A stretch of DNA of 64,000 bases, taken from an uncultured Bacteroides sp. (GTDB lineage: Bacteria > Bacteroidota > Bacteroidia > Bacteroidales > Bacteroidaceae). Made by a program: the position numbers and the translations under genes. Below are positions 28,433-36,852 of the stretch, piece after piece. Location: positions 124,001-188,000 of the forward strand of contig NZ_OY782493.1 of assembly GCF_963677715.1 (NCBI RefSeq), written 5' to 3'. The notes under the pieces were generated by a model that was not told the origin of the DNA, did not search any database, and saw only the letters and a program-made list of their open reading frames with translations. Numbering within the stretch: position 1 is the first letter of the stretch; every line of letters starts with the position of its first letter.

Positions 28433-29878
28433 ATGAGAAAATTATCCCTAGTGAGTATCGTATTATTAATCGTTTCACTTCCAACCTTTGCTGGAGGGCT
28501 CTTAACGAATACGAATCAGCACATATTGTTTTTGAGATACTTAGCCAGAGACGCTTCAACGCAGATTGATGCCGTATACTCTAATCCGGCCGGACTGGCT
28601 TTTATGAAAGATGGCTTTTATATGTCTTTTAACGGACAGAGCGCATTTCAAACCAGAACAATAAATTCAACCTTCGCACCCTTTGCGGGTTTTGGAGGCG
28701 ATGCCACTAAGAAGTTTAAGGGAGAGGCATCGGTTCCGTTTATCCCCAGCCTTTTTGCTGTATATAAGAAAGATAAATGGGCCTTTAGCGGAAGTTTTGC
28801 AGTGACCGGTGGTGGTGGCAAGGCTACGTTTAATGACGGACTAGGCTCGTTCGAATCGGCTGTTTCGCTTCTTCCGGGTCTGTTAAATCAGAATCCGAAC
28901 TTTGCAGGAACAGATAAATATTCGGTAAAGAGCTTTATGGAAGGCAAACAGATTATTTTTGGTTTGCAACTGGGAGCCACTTATCAAATCACCGATAACT
29001 TTTCTGCTTTTGCGGGCGCTCGTATGAATTACGTGAGCGATAGCTATTATGGATACTTAAGAGACATCAAAGCCAACATTGCCGGCGGAGATATGGTCAA
29101 TGTTACCGACTACTTTACAGGGGTGGCCGGCCAGCTGAATCAGGCTGCTGCAGCCTATGAAGCTGCCGGAGATGCCGCTACGGCCGGAGCATACCGCCAA
29201 CAGGCTCTGGCTGCAACCGAAACAGCGGAGGGAGCTTCCGATAAGGAGTTGGATTGCGATCAGACAGGTTGGGGAGTAACTCCCATTATCGGTCTCGATT
29301 ATAAAACAGGCAAATGGAATGTAGGTGTGAAGTATGAGTTCAACACCAAGCTGAACATTGAAAACAAGACGAAGGTTAACAGCACGGGGCTCGACGAGTT
29401 CGATCAGGGTGTAAATACCCCTAACGACATACCCAGCTTGCTTACAGCGGGTGTTTCTTACGAAATTCTGCCTGTGTTGCGTGCTTCTGTGGGCTACCAT
29501 CATTTCTTTGACACCCATGCAAAGATGGCCGATAACAAACAAAATTACATTAGTCAGGGCACTAACGAATACCTTGCCGGTATGGAGTTTGATGTATGCA
29601 GATGGGCTCAGGTGAGTGCCGGTATGCAGCGCACTAAGTATGGTGTGGACGATAATTATCAATCAGACATGAGTTTTGCCGTTAGTTCCTATTCTTATGG
29701 CTTTGGTGCCGGGTTTGACATTGCCCCCAACATGAAGCTGAACGTGGCCTACTTCTGGACTAATTATGATGATTACACCAAGAATACTGACAATTATAAC
29801 GGAACCGGAATAGCCGGAACGGACGTCTTTACCCGTACCAATAAGGTGTTTGGTATTGGCGTGGATTATAAGTTCTGA
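28433..29878 (+). CDS. OmpP1/FadL-family outer membrane beta-barrel protein
   Basis: 481 aa. The signal (LSLVSIVLLIVSLPTFAGG) runs into GLLTNTNQHILFLRYLARDASTQIDAVYSNPAGLAFMKDGFY, the plug and first-strand region of FadL-like channels (usually NPA). The remainder alternates in barrel fashion and ends with KVFGIGVDYKF, an aromatic C-terminal strand suited to BAM insertion. It should take up hydrophobic molecules through the outer membrane; the ligand is unknown. It is followed by a strong terminator. Confidence 0.9.
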   Translation: MRKLSLVSIVLLIVSLPTFAGGLLTNTNQHILFLRYLARDASTQIDAVYSNPAGLAFMKDGFYMSFNGQSAFQTRTINSTFAPFAGFGGDATKKFKGEASVPFIPSLFAVYKKDKWAFSGSFAVTGGGGKATFNDGLGSFESAVSLLPGLLNQNPNFAGTDKYSVKSFMEGKQIIFGLQLGATYQITDNFSAFAGARMNYVSDSYYGYLRDIKANIAGGDMVNVTDYFTGVAGQLNQAAAAYEAAGDAATAGAYRQQALAATETAEGASDKELDCDQTGWGVTPIIGLDYKTGKWNVGVKYEFNTKLNIENKTKVNSTGLDEFDQGVNTPNDIPSLLTAGVSYEILPVLRASVGYHHFFDTHAKMADNKQNYISQGTNEYLAGMEFDVCRWAQVSAGMQRTKYGVDDNYQSDMSFAVSSYSYGFGAGFDIAPNMKLNVAYFWTNYDDYTKNTDNYNGTGIAGTDVFTRTNKVFGIGVDYKF

Positions 29879-29933
29879 TCTTCCTCGTGCAACTATCGTT
29901 TTGTTAGCACAAAAGATCATTTCAATGAAGTGG

Positions 29934-29970
29934 AGCAGACCTGCCGTTATAGCGGGTCTGCTTTTTCTTT
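29934..29970 (+). terminator. Intrinsic terminator of the FadL-type gene
   Basis: AGCAGACC (29934-29941) pairs with GGTCTGCT (29955-29962), followed by TTTTCTTT. It separates the porin from the convergent csx28-like gene. Confidence 0.85.
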
Positions 29971-30045
29971 GGGCCTTGTTGTTCTTTTAACAAAGCAAGC
30001 ACTGGTGCTTACTCCCTCACTTACTCCCTCACTTCCCTTTATTCT

Positions 30046-30573
30046 TCAACAAATAACAATCAGTTCTTTCAACTTTTTATTTAGTTCATCTCGAATGGCC
30101 CATACTCGTTGAAGCTTTTCCCTATTGGTTATTTTCAATTCATCTTCTCCGCTTTTAAGTGCAATGTGATACCAGCCAAACACCTGACTTCTTAACTCAA
30201 ATATAAGCTGCTTTATCTCCTTGTTAATGAATAGGCCATGTCCGCGGCTATAAAACAATTCCATTAATTCCTTCATAAAGAGAGTTGCTTGTGCAGGTCG
30301 AAAATAGTATATCTTATTGTCATCACTATCTTTTTCTCCACGGCGAAAAATGTTTTCTTCATGATCTGCCTCTGAAATATAGCGTAATAACGCCCATGTA
30401 GCTTTTGCCGCATTTAATTCTGCTTGATAATGGGTTTGGCGTTGCAAATAAGTGCCTTCCTCTCTCTTTTGTTTTCTCCAATATTTGTGGCCCCAGCATA
30501 AAGCAATGATGGCACCAATAATAATAGCCAAAGGATCTACGAGCACTTTAGCCCATTCTATACATGTATTCAT
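30046..30573 (-). CDS. csx28: Csx28-like accessory membrane protein of the type VI-B locus
   Basis: 175 aa. One strongly hydrophobic segment at residues 9-27 (VLVDPLAIIIGAIIALCWG) is followed by a basic stretch and a helical cytoplasmic domain. Size, single N-terminal membrane helix and the 4-bp overlap with the end of cas13b fit Csx28 of VI-B2 loci, which enhances Cas13b defence as a membrane pore. Csx27 of VI-B1 has several membrane segments and does not fit. No strict RxxxxH motif is present; the nearest are R64-x6-H71 and R128-x7-H136, so the HEPN-like site reported for the family is weak here. The assignment rests on context and architecture. Confidence 0.75.
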   Translation of the reverse strand: MNTCIEWAKVLVDPLAIIIGAIIALCWGHKYWRKQKREEGTYLQRQTHYQAELNAAKATWALLRYISEADHEENIFRRGEKDSDDNKIYYFRPAQATLFMKELMELFYSRGHGLFINKEIKQLIFELRSQVFGWYHIALKSGEDELKITNREKLQRVWAIRDELNKKLKELIVIC

Positions 30574-33500
30574 TTCCTGCTAATTTTTAGTTCTATACCA
30601 TTTAATAAACGCTCATACACAATTTTAATTAGTGTGATAATCCGCTTGGTTATCATGGGTTCATCTTCCATTTTATCTGTTCTCTCTTTTATCCAGCTTT
30701 CATACGGAATCTGATTGTGAAGCATGCTGTTTCTCAAGTTCTTAAAGTTTTCTTCGTTCAATAAATCAACATCCTCTGCTAGTCCTAAGTCCTTTTTCGC
30801 AAATTCCAGACAATCATAGTGCTCATAGTATTTATTGTCTTTCTTAGTTATCTGCTCCGGATAATTGTCCACAAGCATTTTCTCTACATTATACATCAAT
30901 TCGAGTAACTTGTCCCGTTCCATTTCGTATAGTTCTAATTCTTCGGCCAGATTGCTATATTTGAACTTATCGTCTTTTTGTTGCACCTTACCACTTTCTA
31001 TTATTCCCAATGGAATATCTTCTCCTTCGGGGTAGTATTTTATCAAAGACTCTAAGCGGCGGTCTTTCAAAAAGCGGCGAAACTCTCCATAACGCTTTAT
31101 CGGTAATCTGGCAGTTACTTTTCTTCCATAGATGCATTCGTTCATATCATATTCAGATTCCAGTATATTGTCCTGTTGATCGAAGCCCAGGCGTTCAATA
31201 TCGTCTTCCTTGAATGATGCAGGCAGCAAATCGTTCACCATCAGGAAGAGAGCCCGGTCATTGGTCTGTTGCCTTAATATGTCAGCCTCATTCTCTTTGA
31301 TTCTTTTTGCCACCTTCTTCATTATCTTTGCCGTCTCTTCACTAACCTTTTTGAAGTTGTCTTTGATGTGCTTTTTCAGTTCATCTCTGGGTTCCTGATG
31401 CGTATAACCTAAGTCTTTAGCTTCATAATAGCGAGGCAATTCATACATGGGTTGCTTCTTGTTCTTTAAATAAATCATTAAGCATCCTGCTACATTACTT
31501 TCTTCTTTCAGGTCATATCCCTGTTGCTGCATTGCTTTCACAATGCAGGCTTTGAATAAATCCGTAGGCAAGTACACCGCTTTGTCTGAATATACCTTTT
31601 CGGTAGCCAACTTTGTTTTTTGATTCAGCTTTAAGATATACTCATATTTGGCTGCGGTTGCATCTTGATCTTTTAGTTTCCAAATAATTTGAAATTTTCT
31701 CTGACCCTTTGTCTCAACTAATATTTCTTGCTCAATCCACTTTGCTTTAGATTGATAATATGCTTCGTACACATCTGTCAGAGATGAATATGCAGTGTAT
31801 CTGTTGGTGAAAACCCAATGTAAAAACGGGTGCTTCCATTGATTATCCTTCTCTTTTAGTACATTAAGATATTTCTTTAATTTATCCTTGTAGATAGGGA
31901 AATAAGCCAGCATCTTTTGGAGGACATCAAATTCCATATTATTGATTTTCTTCTTATCTCCGGTGGCTGTCTCTTGAGGAGGCGTTAGAAAAACAATATC
32001 TCGGGCTAGTTCTTGTGCCAGCTCACCAATGCGTAATTGCTTTCTGGTAACGTTCATTGTTACCATTCCTTTTCTTTCAGCCTCTGCAAAAGCTCTTATG
32101 CGTGTTAGTTTCCTCTCAGCATCTTTCTTCATGGTCACAAATTTATCTTTTATGATAAATTTATCCGAAGAAGCTTTGTAGTTCAGCAGATATTCCCTGC
32201 AAGCATCGGGTATCCAATCCATCTTTAGTCCATAGCCATCCAACAGCGTTTGTAATTTGCTACTGTTCTCCTTGAGTATGCTTAGATCCTCATCTTTGTG
32301 CTGTCTTCTTTTTCCGACGACGAAAGAAGCTGTAGAGACCGGGTGTATCTTCTCCTTTTGCAGATCATCGATGAATCGCCTGAATTCGCTTAAATAATTT
32401 TGAATGAATTTCTGAGGAGAATCTTTTATCCATCCTTTTTCATGAAGAAAATTGTAAAAGAATAGCCCGCTCAGTTCGTGAGTAGAGAGTATCGCATCCG
32501 GATAATTCTTATCTTCCTCCGTCTTGTTTGTCAGTGGAACAGCATATTGCTCCTGCGCTTCATCTCTTAGCACCAACCCTATGCGATTGCCTGCCATCCT
32601 AAAAGCAGGTGCGTAAAACTCTACCTCTTCATTTCCTTTATAGAATTTATGAGCTTCCTTCTTTTGGTAAAAAGGCAAGTAGCCAAACAGATGCATGTTT
32701 TTAAGCAAAAGGTGCGCTCGCTCTGTGCCGGCAATCTTTTTTGTGTGAGATTCCTGAGCCTGTTTTCGTCCCAGATAGAGCTGAAACGTTATGCCATCTA
32801 ACGTGTCCGATTCCTCAAAATAGCGTAAAGCAAAGTAGGGAAAACGATCTTCGGAGCGTTTCATTATTGGCTCCGGCAGTTCATCATCACTCTCATTCTT
32901 CTCTGAAATGGCGGCTATGAATTTCTTCTGATCTTCATTACCCAATACATTATAGAGCTGCTTGGGGCAACGGTTTAGTTCATTGAGCATATCCAGCGCT
33001 ATGTCACTACTCTCTAATTTAGGGTAGGGCACATGGCAATGAAATTGGGTGAAAGCTTCCAACGTGGCTGACTTGTATCTCTCAGAAGTTTTATTTTTAT
33101 CTTTAAATCCCTTGATCCTTGACAGAAAAAGGTATCCGTTTTTCTTATCCAGAAACAAGCATACAAAATAGGAGATGCCAGCCTCGGTGAGAATCGTATT
33201 ATTCGCTAATTTATAATACGCATTTGTGTATAGGTGTTTCACATCTTTATCTTCATATCCCATTCTGTTTTGAGCTTCTTTGATGCCTTTTTCAAATAGA
33301 AGTTGATATTTGGGTAAGGATACGTCTTCTTTGTTGTGCTTGTAGTGAGATGTTTGATTTCTGATTTTATTCAGAGTCTCCAGATAACCGGCCAACTTAT
33401 TTAAACTTTCATATTCTTTTCCTTTTTGGGGCTTTTCTTCCGTGCTTTTTAGTCTCTTTTCATCTTCATAATATGCCAGAAAAGGGAAATGACGTATTAG

Positions 33501-33737
33501 CAGGCTTATTACTTTGGTCATTTCATCAGGCTTATCCTGACTTCTGTCAATAACTTTTTTACAAAAAACAGCTAAGCTGTTTTCTTCTACATTTAGTTCT
33601 TCTTTGTATACACTCTCATAAATATCGTGTATTATCAGATAAGCATTATGCCTACCCATATTGATAAAATGATTAAAGTAATAAGGATCATTTTCGATGT
33701 CCCTATATCGGTGTTCTTTCAGATCAGAGGCTTCCAT
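30570..33737 (-). CDS. cas13b: Cas13b, RNA-guided RNA-targeting nuclease (type VI-B effector)
   Basis: 1055 aa, within the usual 1050-1230 range. Two HEPN RNase motifs sit at the ends as in Cas13b: R126-NQTS-H131 and R1002-NSML-H1007, both in the R-N-x3-H form. The basic, lysine-rich body between them would hold the repeat-processing and crRNA-binding parts. With crRNA it cleaves target RNA and, once activated, RNA in trans. It has its own promoter (33754-33785), starts 124 bp from the array, and its stop overlaps the csx28-like start by 4 bp. No cas1 or cas2 is nearby. The base composition is more AT-rich than the downstream accessory module. Confidence 0.97.
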   Translation of the reverse strand: MEASDLKEHRYRDIENDPYYFNHFINMGRHNAYLIIHDIYESVYKEELNVEENSLAVFCKKVIDRSQDKPDEMTKVISLLIRHFPFLAYYEDEKRLKSTEEKPQKGKEYESLNKLAGYLETLNKIRNQTSHYKHNKEDVSLPKYQLLFEKGIKEAQNRMGYEDKDVKHLYTNAYYKLANNTILTEAGISYFVCLFLDKKNGYLFLSRIKGFKDKNKTSERYKSATLEAFTQFHCHVPYPKLESSDIALDMLNELNRCPKQLYNVLGNEDQKKFIAAISEKNESDDELPEPIMKRSEDRFPYFALRYFEESDTLDGITFQLYLGRKQAQESHTKKIAGTERAHLLLKNMHLFGYLPFYQKKEAHKFYKGNEEVEFYAPAFRMAGNRIGLVLRDEAQEQYAVPLTNKTEEDKNYPDAILSTHELSGLFFYNFLHEKGWIKDSPQKFIQNYLSEFRRFIDDLQKEKIHPVSTASFVVGKRRQHKDEDLSILKENSSKLQTLLDGYGLKMDWIPDACREYLLNYKASSDKFIIKDKFVTMKKDAERKLTRIRAFAEAERKGMVTMNVTRKQLRIGELAQELARDIVFLTPPQETATGDKKKINNMEFDVLQKMLAYFPIYKDKLKKYLNVLKEKDNQWKHPFLHWVFTNRYTAYSSLTDVYEAYYQSKAKWIEQEILVETKGQRKFQIIWKLKDQDATAAKYEYILKLNQKTKLATEKVYSDKAVYLPTDLFKACIVKAMQQQGYDLKEESNVAGCLMIYLKNKKQPMYELPRYYEAKDLGYTHQEPRDELKKHIKDNFKKVSEETAKIMKKVAKRIKENEADILRQQTNDRALFLMVNDLLPASFKEDDIERLGFDQQDNILESEYDMNECIYGRKVTARLPIKRYGEFRRFLKDRRLESLIKYYPEGEDIPLGIIESGKVQQKDDKFKYSNLAEELELYEMERDKLLELMYNVEKMLVDNYPEQITKKDNKYYEHYDCLEFAKKDLGLAEDVDLLNEENFKNLRNSMLHNQIPYESWIKERTDKMEDEPMITKRIITLIKIVYERLLNGIELKISRK

Positions 33738-33753
33738 TCGTTTTATTTTTTCT

Positions 33754-33785
33754 CAAAAATAAAAAATGAGATTGAAATAGGCAAA
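33754..33785 (-). promoter_or_regulatory. Promoter of cas13b, perfect Bacteroides consensus
   Basis: On the minus strand TTTG (33782-33785), exactly 20 bp, TATTTTTG (33754-33761). The start codon is 17 nt past the -7 box, so the 5' untranslated region must be very short (roughly 10 nt). The TTTG box is part of the T-run of the terminator at 33782-33824. Confidence 0.8.
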
Positions 33786-33824
33786 AAAGAAGCCTGTTAT
33801 TTCATTTTTTCTTTCCATAACAGG
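33782..33824 (-). terminator. Terminator between the CRISPR array and cas13b
   Basis: CCTGTTAT (33817-33824 on the minus strand) pairs with ATAACAGG (33793-33800) and is followed by CTTCTTTTTTG. It would end a minus-strand transcript of the array before cas13b. On the plus strand the tail is much poorer in T. Confidence 0.75.
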
Positions 33825-33861
33825 TCTCTTTTGCCTTGCCAATAGGCTTTCAGAAGATCAT

Positions 33862-34690
33862 GTTGTTCTCACCTTTCAAATATAAGGCATTTACAACGTA
33901 AATGATGCGTTTAATAGCGCAGTGACGTTGTTCTCACCTTTCAAATATAAGGCATTTACAACACACCTCGCCAATGGGCTACGCTTAACTCAGTTGTTCT
34001 CACCTTTCAAATATAAGGCATTTACAACTAACGAAATTATGTGGGATATTCGAAGATAAGTTGTTCTCACCTTTCAAATATAAGGCATTTACAACATTAC
34101 CGCTGCTAGGGATACAGCAATTTTGAGTTGTTCTCACCTTTCAAATATAAGGCATTTACAACTAAATCTATGCAGGGGTATCTAGCTGACCCGTTGTTCT
34201 CACCTTTCAAATATAAGGCATTTACAACTTGAAGCAGTTATAACCGCTAACTATTAATGTTGTTCTCACCTTTCAAATATAAGGCATTTACAACCGGTGA
34301 TATACTTTCATAACTCCTATTTATGTTGTTCTCACCTTTCAAATATAAGGCATTTACAACAAAGTTGTAATTGTAACCTCTACGGTTATAGTTGTTCTCA
34401 CCTTTCAAATATAAGGCATTTACAACGGCCTTCCCACAAGACGGTTTTAAATTGCAGTTGTTCTCACCTTTCAAATATAAGGCATTTACAACTTGCAGAT
34501 AAAAGTCCTGGAAGAACTCATAGTTGTTCTCACCTTTCAAATATAAGGCATTTACAACTTAGGTGGAAATCCTATATATTCGTGTACGGTTGTTCTCACC
34601 TTTCAAATATAAGGCATTTACAACATCGTGTTCGTCCAGTTTCCGCTTTCTCTCGTTGTTTTCACTTTTCAAATATAAGGCCTTTACAAT
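33862..34690 (-). CRISPR. Type VI-B CRISPR array: 13 repeats of 36 bp, 12 spacers
   Basis: Twelve identical 36-bp repeats (plus strand begins GTTGTTCTC and ends TTTACAAC) start at 33862, 33927, 33993, 34060, 34127, 34193, 34259, 34325, 34391, 34457, 34523 and 34589. A thirteenth at 34655-34690 has four substitutions. Spacers are 29-31 nt, mostly 30, and all differ. Read on the minus strand the repeat ends in GAAAGG...ACAAC, which from memory is very close to the Prevotella buccae Cas13b repeat, so the crRNA strand is probably minus. No source phage could be named for any spacer from the sequence alone. Confidence 0.98.
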
Positions 34691-34743
34691 AAATATACAA
34701 CTAACCCGCAACAATTCTGTCATTTTTCATCATTAGACCTTCC

Positions 34744-35334
34744 TCACAGGCTGTTCAGATAACCGATTATGCCGTCGATGTGCAACTGTGCGACGGCCTG
34801 CCTGCCTTGCGGCGAAAGCAGGTAGTCTGCATCTTCACGGTTGTCCTGAAAAAGATTCTCGGTGAGCACGGCGGGGCAGAGGGTGTGGCGCAGAATGTAG
34901 AATGATTCTTCCTTGTCGCTGTCGCCGTCCGAGGGGTCTTTGCGCATGTGCATGCCGCAGAGGTTGGTCTCCGCGGCACGATACAGAAATTCGGCCAGTG
35001 TGTCCGACCGCGTTTGCCCTTTGCCGGTATAGCACTCCCAACCGCGGGCTTGCATCCAACTGCCCGCCCCGGCGGCGTTGCAGTGGATGGATACCAGGAT
35101 AACATTGTCTGTTCCCTCTTTGCGGCACGTTTCGTTTACTCGTTGGCAACGCTCGGCCAGCGGCACGTCTATGTCCTCTTTTACTACCAGGCAGGCCTCT
35201 AAACCTGCGGTCATAAGTCCTGACACTACTGTGTGGGCAATTTCTCTGGTGTAGGCATACTCAAGTAATCTTCCGTCCGGCGAGCGCTTGCCCGGTGTGT
35301 TGCGGCCGTGCCCGTTGTCTATTAATATTTTCAT
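34744..35334 (-). CDS. N-acetylmuramoyl-L-alanine amidase (Amidase_3 type)
   Basis: 196 aa, no signal peptide. The zinc ligands of the AmiC-like catalytic domain are visible: His9 in DNGHGRN, Glu25 in EYAYTRE, and His84 in SIHCNAAG. The catalytic glutamate is in LTENLF near residue 160. It cleaves the amide bond between MurNAc and L-Ala. Lack of a signal suggests a phage-endolysin-like or element-borne enzyme. The same gene type recurs in Bacteroides accessory modules with DUF4373, primase and HU-like genes, as here. The array lies only 53 bp downstream on the same strand, with no obvious terminator between. Confidence 0.9.
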   Translation of the reverse strand: MKILIDNGHGRNTPGKRSPDGRLLEYAYTREIAHTVVSGLMTAGLEACLVVKEDIDVPLAERCQRVNETCRKEGTDNVILVSIHCNAAGAGSWMQARGWECYTGKGQTRSDTLAEFLYRAAETNLCGMHMRKDPSDGDSDKEESFYILRHTLCPAVLTENLFQDNREDADYLLSPQGRQAVAQLHIDGIIGYLNSL

Positions 35335-35723
35335 TTCTTCTTTTTATTTTTAACTTTCTTTAATATTATTTGCGAGCTGCTGTACTGATGCAATTCCTCA
35401 TCATCTACGAGAATAATGACCATGTTTTTATTCGATTTCATGGCACTGATGAAGTTCCGGCTAAGGCAATTAATGAAGAGTGTGTAGCGTAATTCTTCCA
35501 GATAACAGCATAATAATTTACTCATTGTGTCTATTCCCGAATGAGAAGAGTTTTCTGATCGCCACACGGTTGCCGTGCTTTTGTTAGTCCTGAGGCACAC
35601 TTCTCTGTCGCCAAGGGCACTTAATTTGTGAACCTGATTAAATAGTCTCTTTAAACACATCATGTTTTTGTAGTGATGTTTCTCTTGCATGAGCTCTTCT
35701 GAATCGATAAATTTATTCTTCAT
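35331..35723 (-). CDS. Hypothetical protein of the amidase module
   Basis: 130 aa, not recognised. It starts KNKFIDSEELMQEKHHYKNMM, contains a possible helix-turn-helix-like stretch (about 40-75, TNKSTATVWRSENSSHSGIDTMSKLL), and ends in a lysine-rich tail KKVKNKKKK. DNA binding is therefore possible. Its stop overlaps the amidase start by 4 bp. It is divergent from the DUF4373 gene, and a 34-bp palindrome lies in the shared upstream region, so an autoregulatory role is an inference worth testing. Confidence 0.55.
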   Translation of the reverse strand: MKNKFIDSEELMQEKHHYKNMMCLKRLFNQVHKLSALGDREVCLRTNKSTATVWRSENSSHSGIDTMSKLLCCYLEELRYTLFINCLSRNFISAMKSNKNMVIILVDDEELHQYSSSQIILKKVKNKKKK

Positions 35724-35775
35724 ATTATGTTTGAATTAGTAATAATATTGGGTGCGAATATAATTACTTTAAAAA

Positions 35776-35809
35776 AATTAAGTGTCTCCATATTTGGAGA
35801 CACTTAATT
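35776..35809. promoter_or_regulatory. 34-bp perfect palindrome, candidate operator
   Basis: Two 15-bp arms (35776-35790 and 35795-35809, core GTGTCTCCA / TGGAGACAC) flank a 4-nt centre. It lies 53 bp before the 130-aa gene (minus strand) and 52 bp before the DUF4373 gene (plus strand), almost midway between divergent starts. It could be a dimeric repressor site or a bidirectional hairpin. Confidence 0.7.
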
Positions 35810-35860
35810 CAAACACTATCGCTTTCTTTGTGCGGTAACAATAAATTAAACTATTTTATT

Positions 35861-36736
35861 ATGAAGAACGATAAATATTTTCAGCATGACGTTTCGGCGT
35901 GTGGCAATGTGAAGTTAATGGCATTGATTGATAAAGAAGGAATGAAAGGGTACGGAATCTATTGGGTGGTTTTGGAATTTCTCAGGCAGCAGGAATCTTA
36001 TTTGTCTCCATTAAAGATGCTCTCTTTTGTGGCTCATCGAGCTAAAGTAACCCGTAAATTTGTGGAGCGTGTGGTGATGGATTATGACTTGTTTGTGATT
36101 GAAAAAGAGTGCTTTTATTCACCAGGAATGCACAAAAGAATGCATACTTATGATCAAAAGACGCTCGCGAATAGTGAAAATGCACGCAAAGCTGCGATAG
36201 CTAAGTGGCAGAAAATCAGAGAAAACAAGCATGCGGCCGCAATGCAAAGAGAAGAGAAGAGAGGAGAAGAGACTATTAGTTGTTGTTGCACAACAACGTC
36301 TGCCGACGCATCCGCCGCTTCCGCAAAATTATCTGAAATCGTTTCTTGGGAATGCCATGTTTCGGAAGCCATGAAAGATCGCTCGTGGTTGGAGCTTGAA
36401 GCCATGCATTCGGGTCTTGGCAGGCAGTTTTTTCAGCATCTGCCGATCATCGTGGAAGCGTTCAGAAACCACGTTCGCACTTACGGCACGGAGCATACGA
36501 TCCTCTCGCTCCGGGACATGAAGTCTTACTTCAGCAACTTCATCAAGCGGGGCAGCGCTACCCGCAAGATGGTGGAGGAGGTGATAAAAGCGGCATCTGC
36601 CGTTGATGTGTATCGCTACGAAACGCTTGTCGACGGGCGGCGAACGTACTGCGGTGTGAACATTCCCGAGGAAGCTCCGCCACGCCCCAACCCCGATTCG
36701 CGGTGGAACGAGCAGGCCAAACGGTGGGAGCGATGA
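35861..36736 (+). CDS. DUF4373-domain (Lin1244/Lin1753-like) protein
   Basis: About 291 aa from MKNDKYFQHDVSACGNVKLM. The N-terminal part (to about residue 100: LMALIDKEGMKGYGIYWVVLEFL, SFVAHRAKVTRKFVERVVMDYDLF) is the DUF4373 domain, which looks like a replication-initiator or DnaD-like winged helix. The middle is Ala/Ser-rich and low in complexity. The C-terminal part (RRTYCGVNIPEEAPPRPNP) is typical of the Bacteroides copies. It is followed by a 22-bp-period repeat array and the primase-helicase gene, so a role in replication initiation of the module is a reasonable guess. Confidence 0.8.
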   Translation: MKNDKYFQHDVSACGNVKLMALIDKEGMKGYGIYWVVLEFLRQQESYLSPLKMLSFVAHRAKVTRKFVERVVMDYDLFVIEKECFYSPGMHKRMHTYDQKTLANSENARKAAIAKWQKIRENKHAAAMQREEKRGEETISCCCTTTSADASAASAKLSEIVSWECHVSEAMKDRSWLELEAMHSGLGRQFFQHLPIIVEAFRNHVRTYGTEHTILSLRDMKSYFSNFIKRGSATRKMVEEVIKAASAVDVYRYETLVDGRRTYCGVNIPEEAPPRPNPDSRWNEQAKRWER

Positions 36737-36852
36737 AGCCGTGCAGAGGAGCGCTCGGTCTCTTTCCCGAAGAGGTTGTCGCAAGCGCTTTCGAGGGTTG
36801 TGCAACCGGACAATCCGAAACCGTGCATCGGGTAAACAGCACGAGCCGGAAA

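Noticed and set aside
30046-30573. Csx27 as identity of the small VI-B gene
   Set aside because: Csx27 has several membrane segments; this protein has one N-terminal helix, as Csx28 does.
34247-34692. Open frames across the CRISPR array on both strands (97 and 131 codons) with repeated LYLKGENN or HLSNIRHLQ segments
   Set aside because: They are made of the 36-bp repeats, whose 66-bp unit keeps a frame open. They have no function beyond the array.
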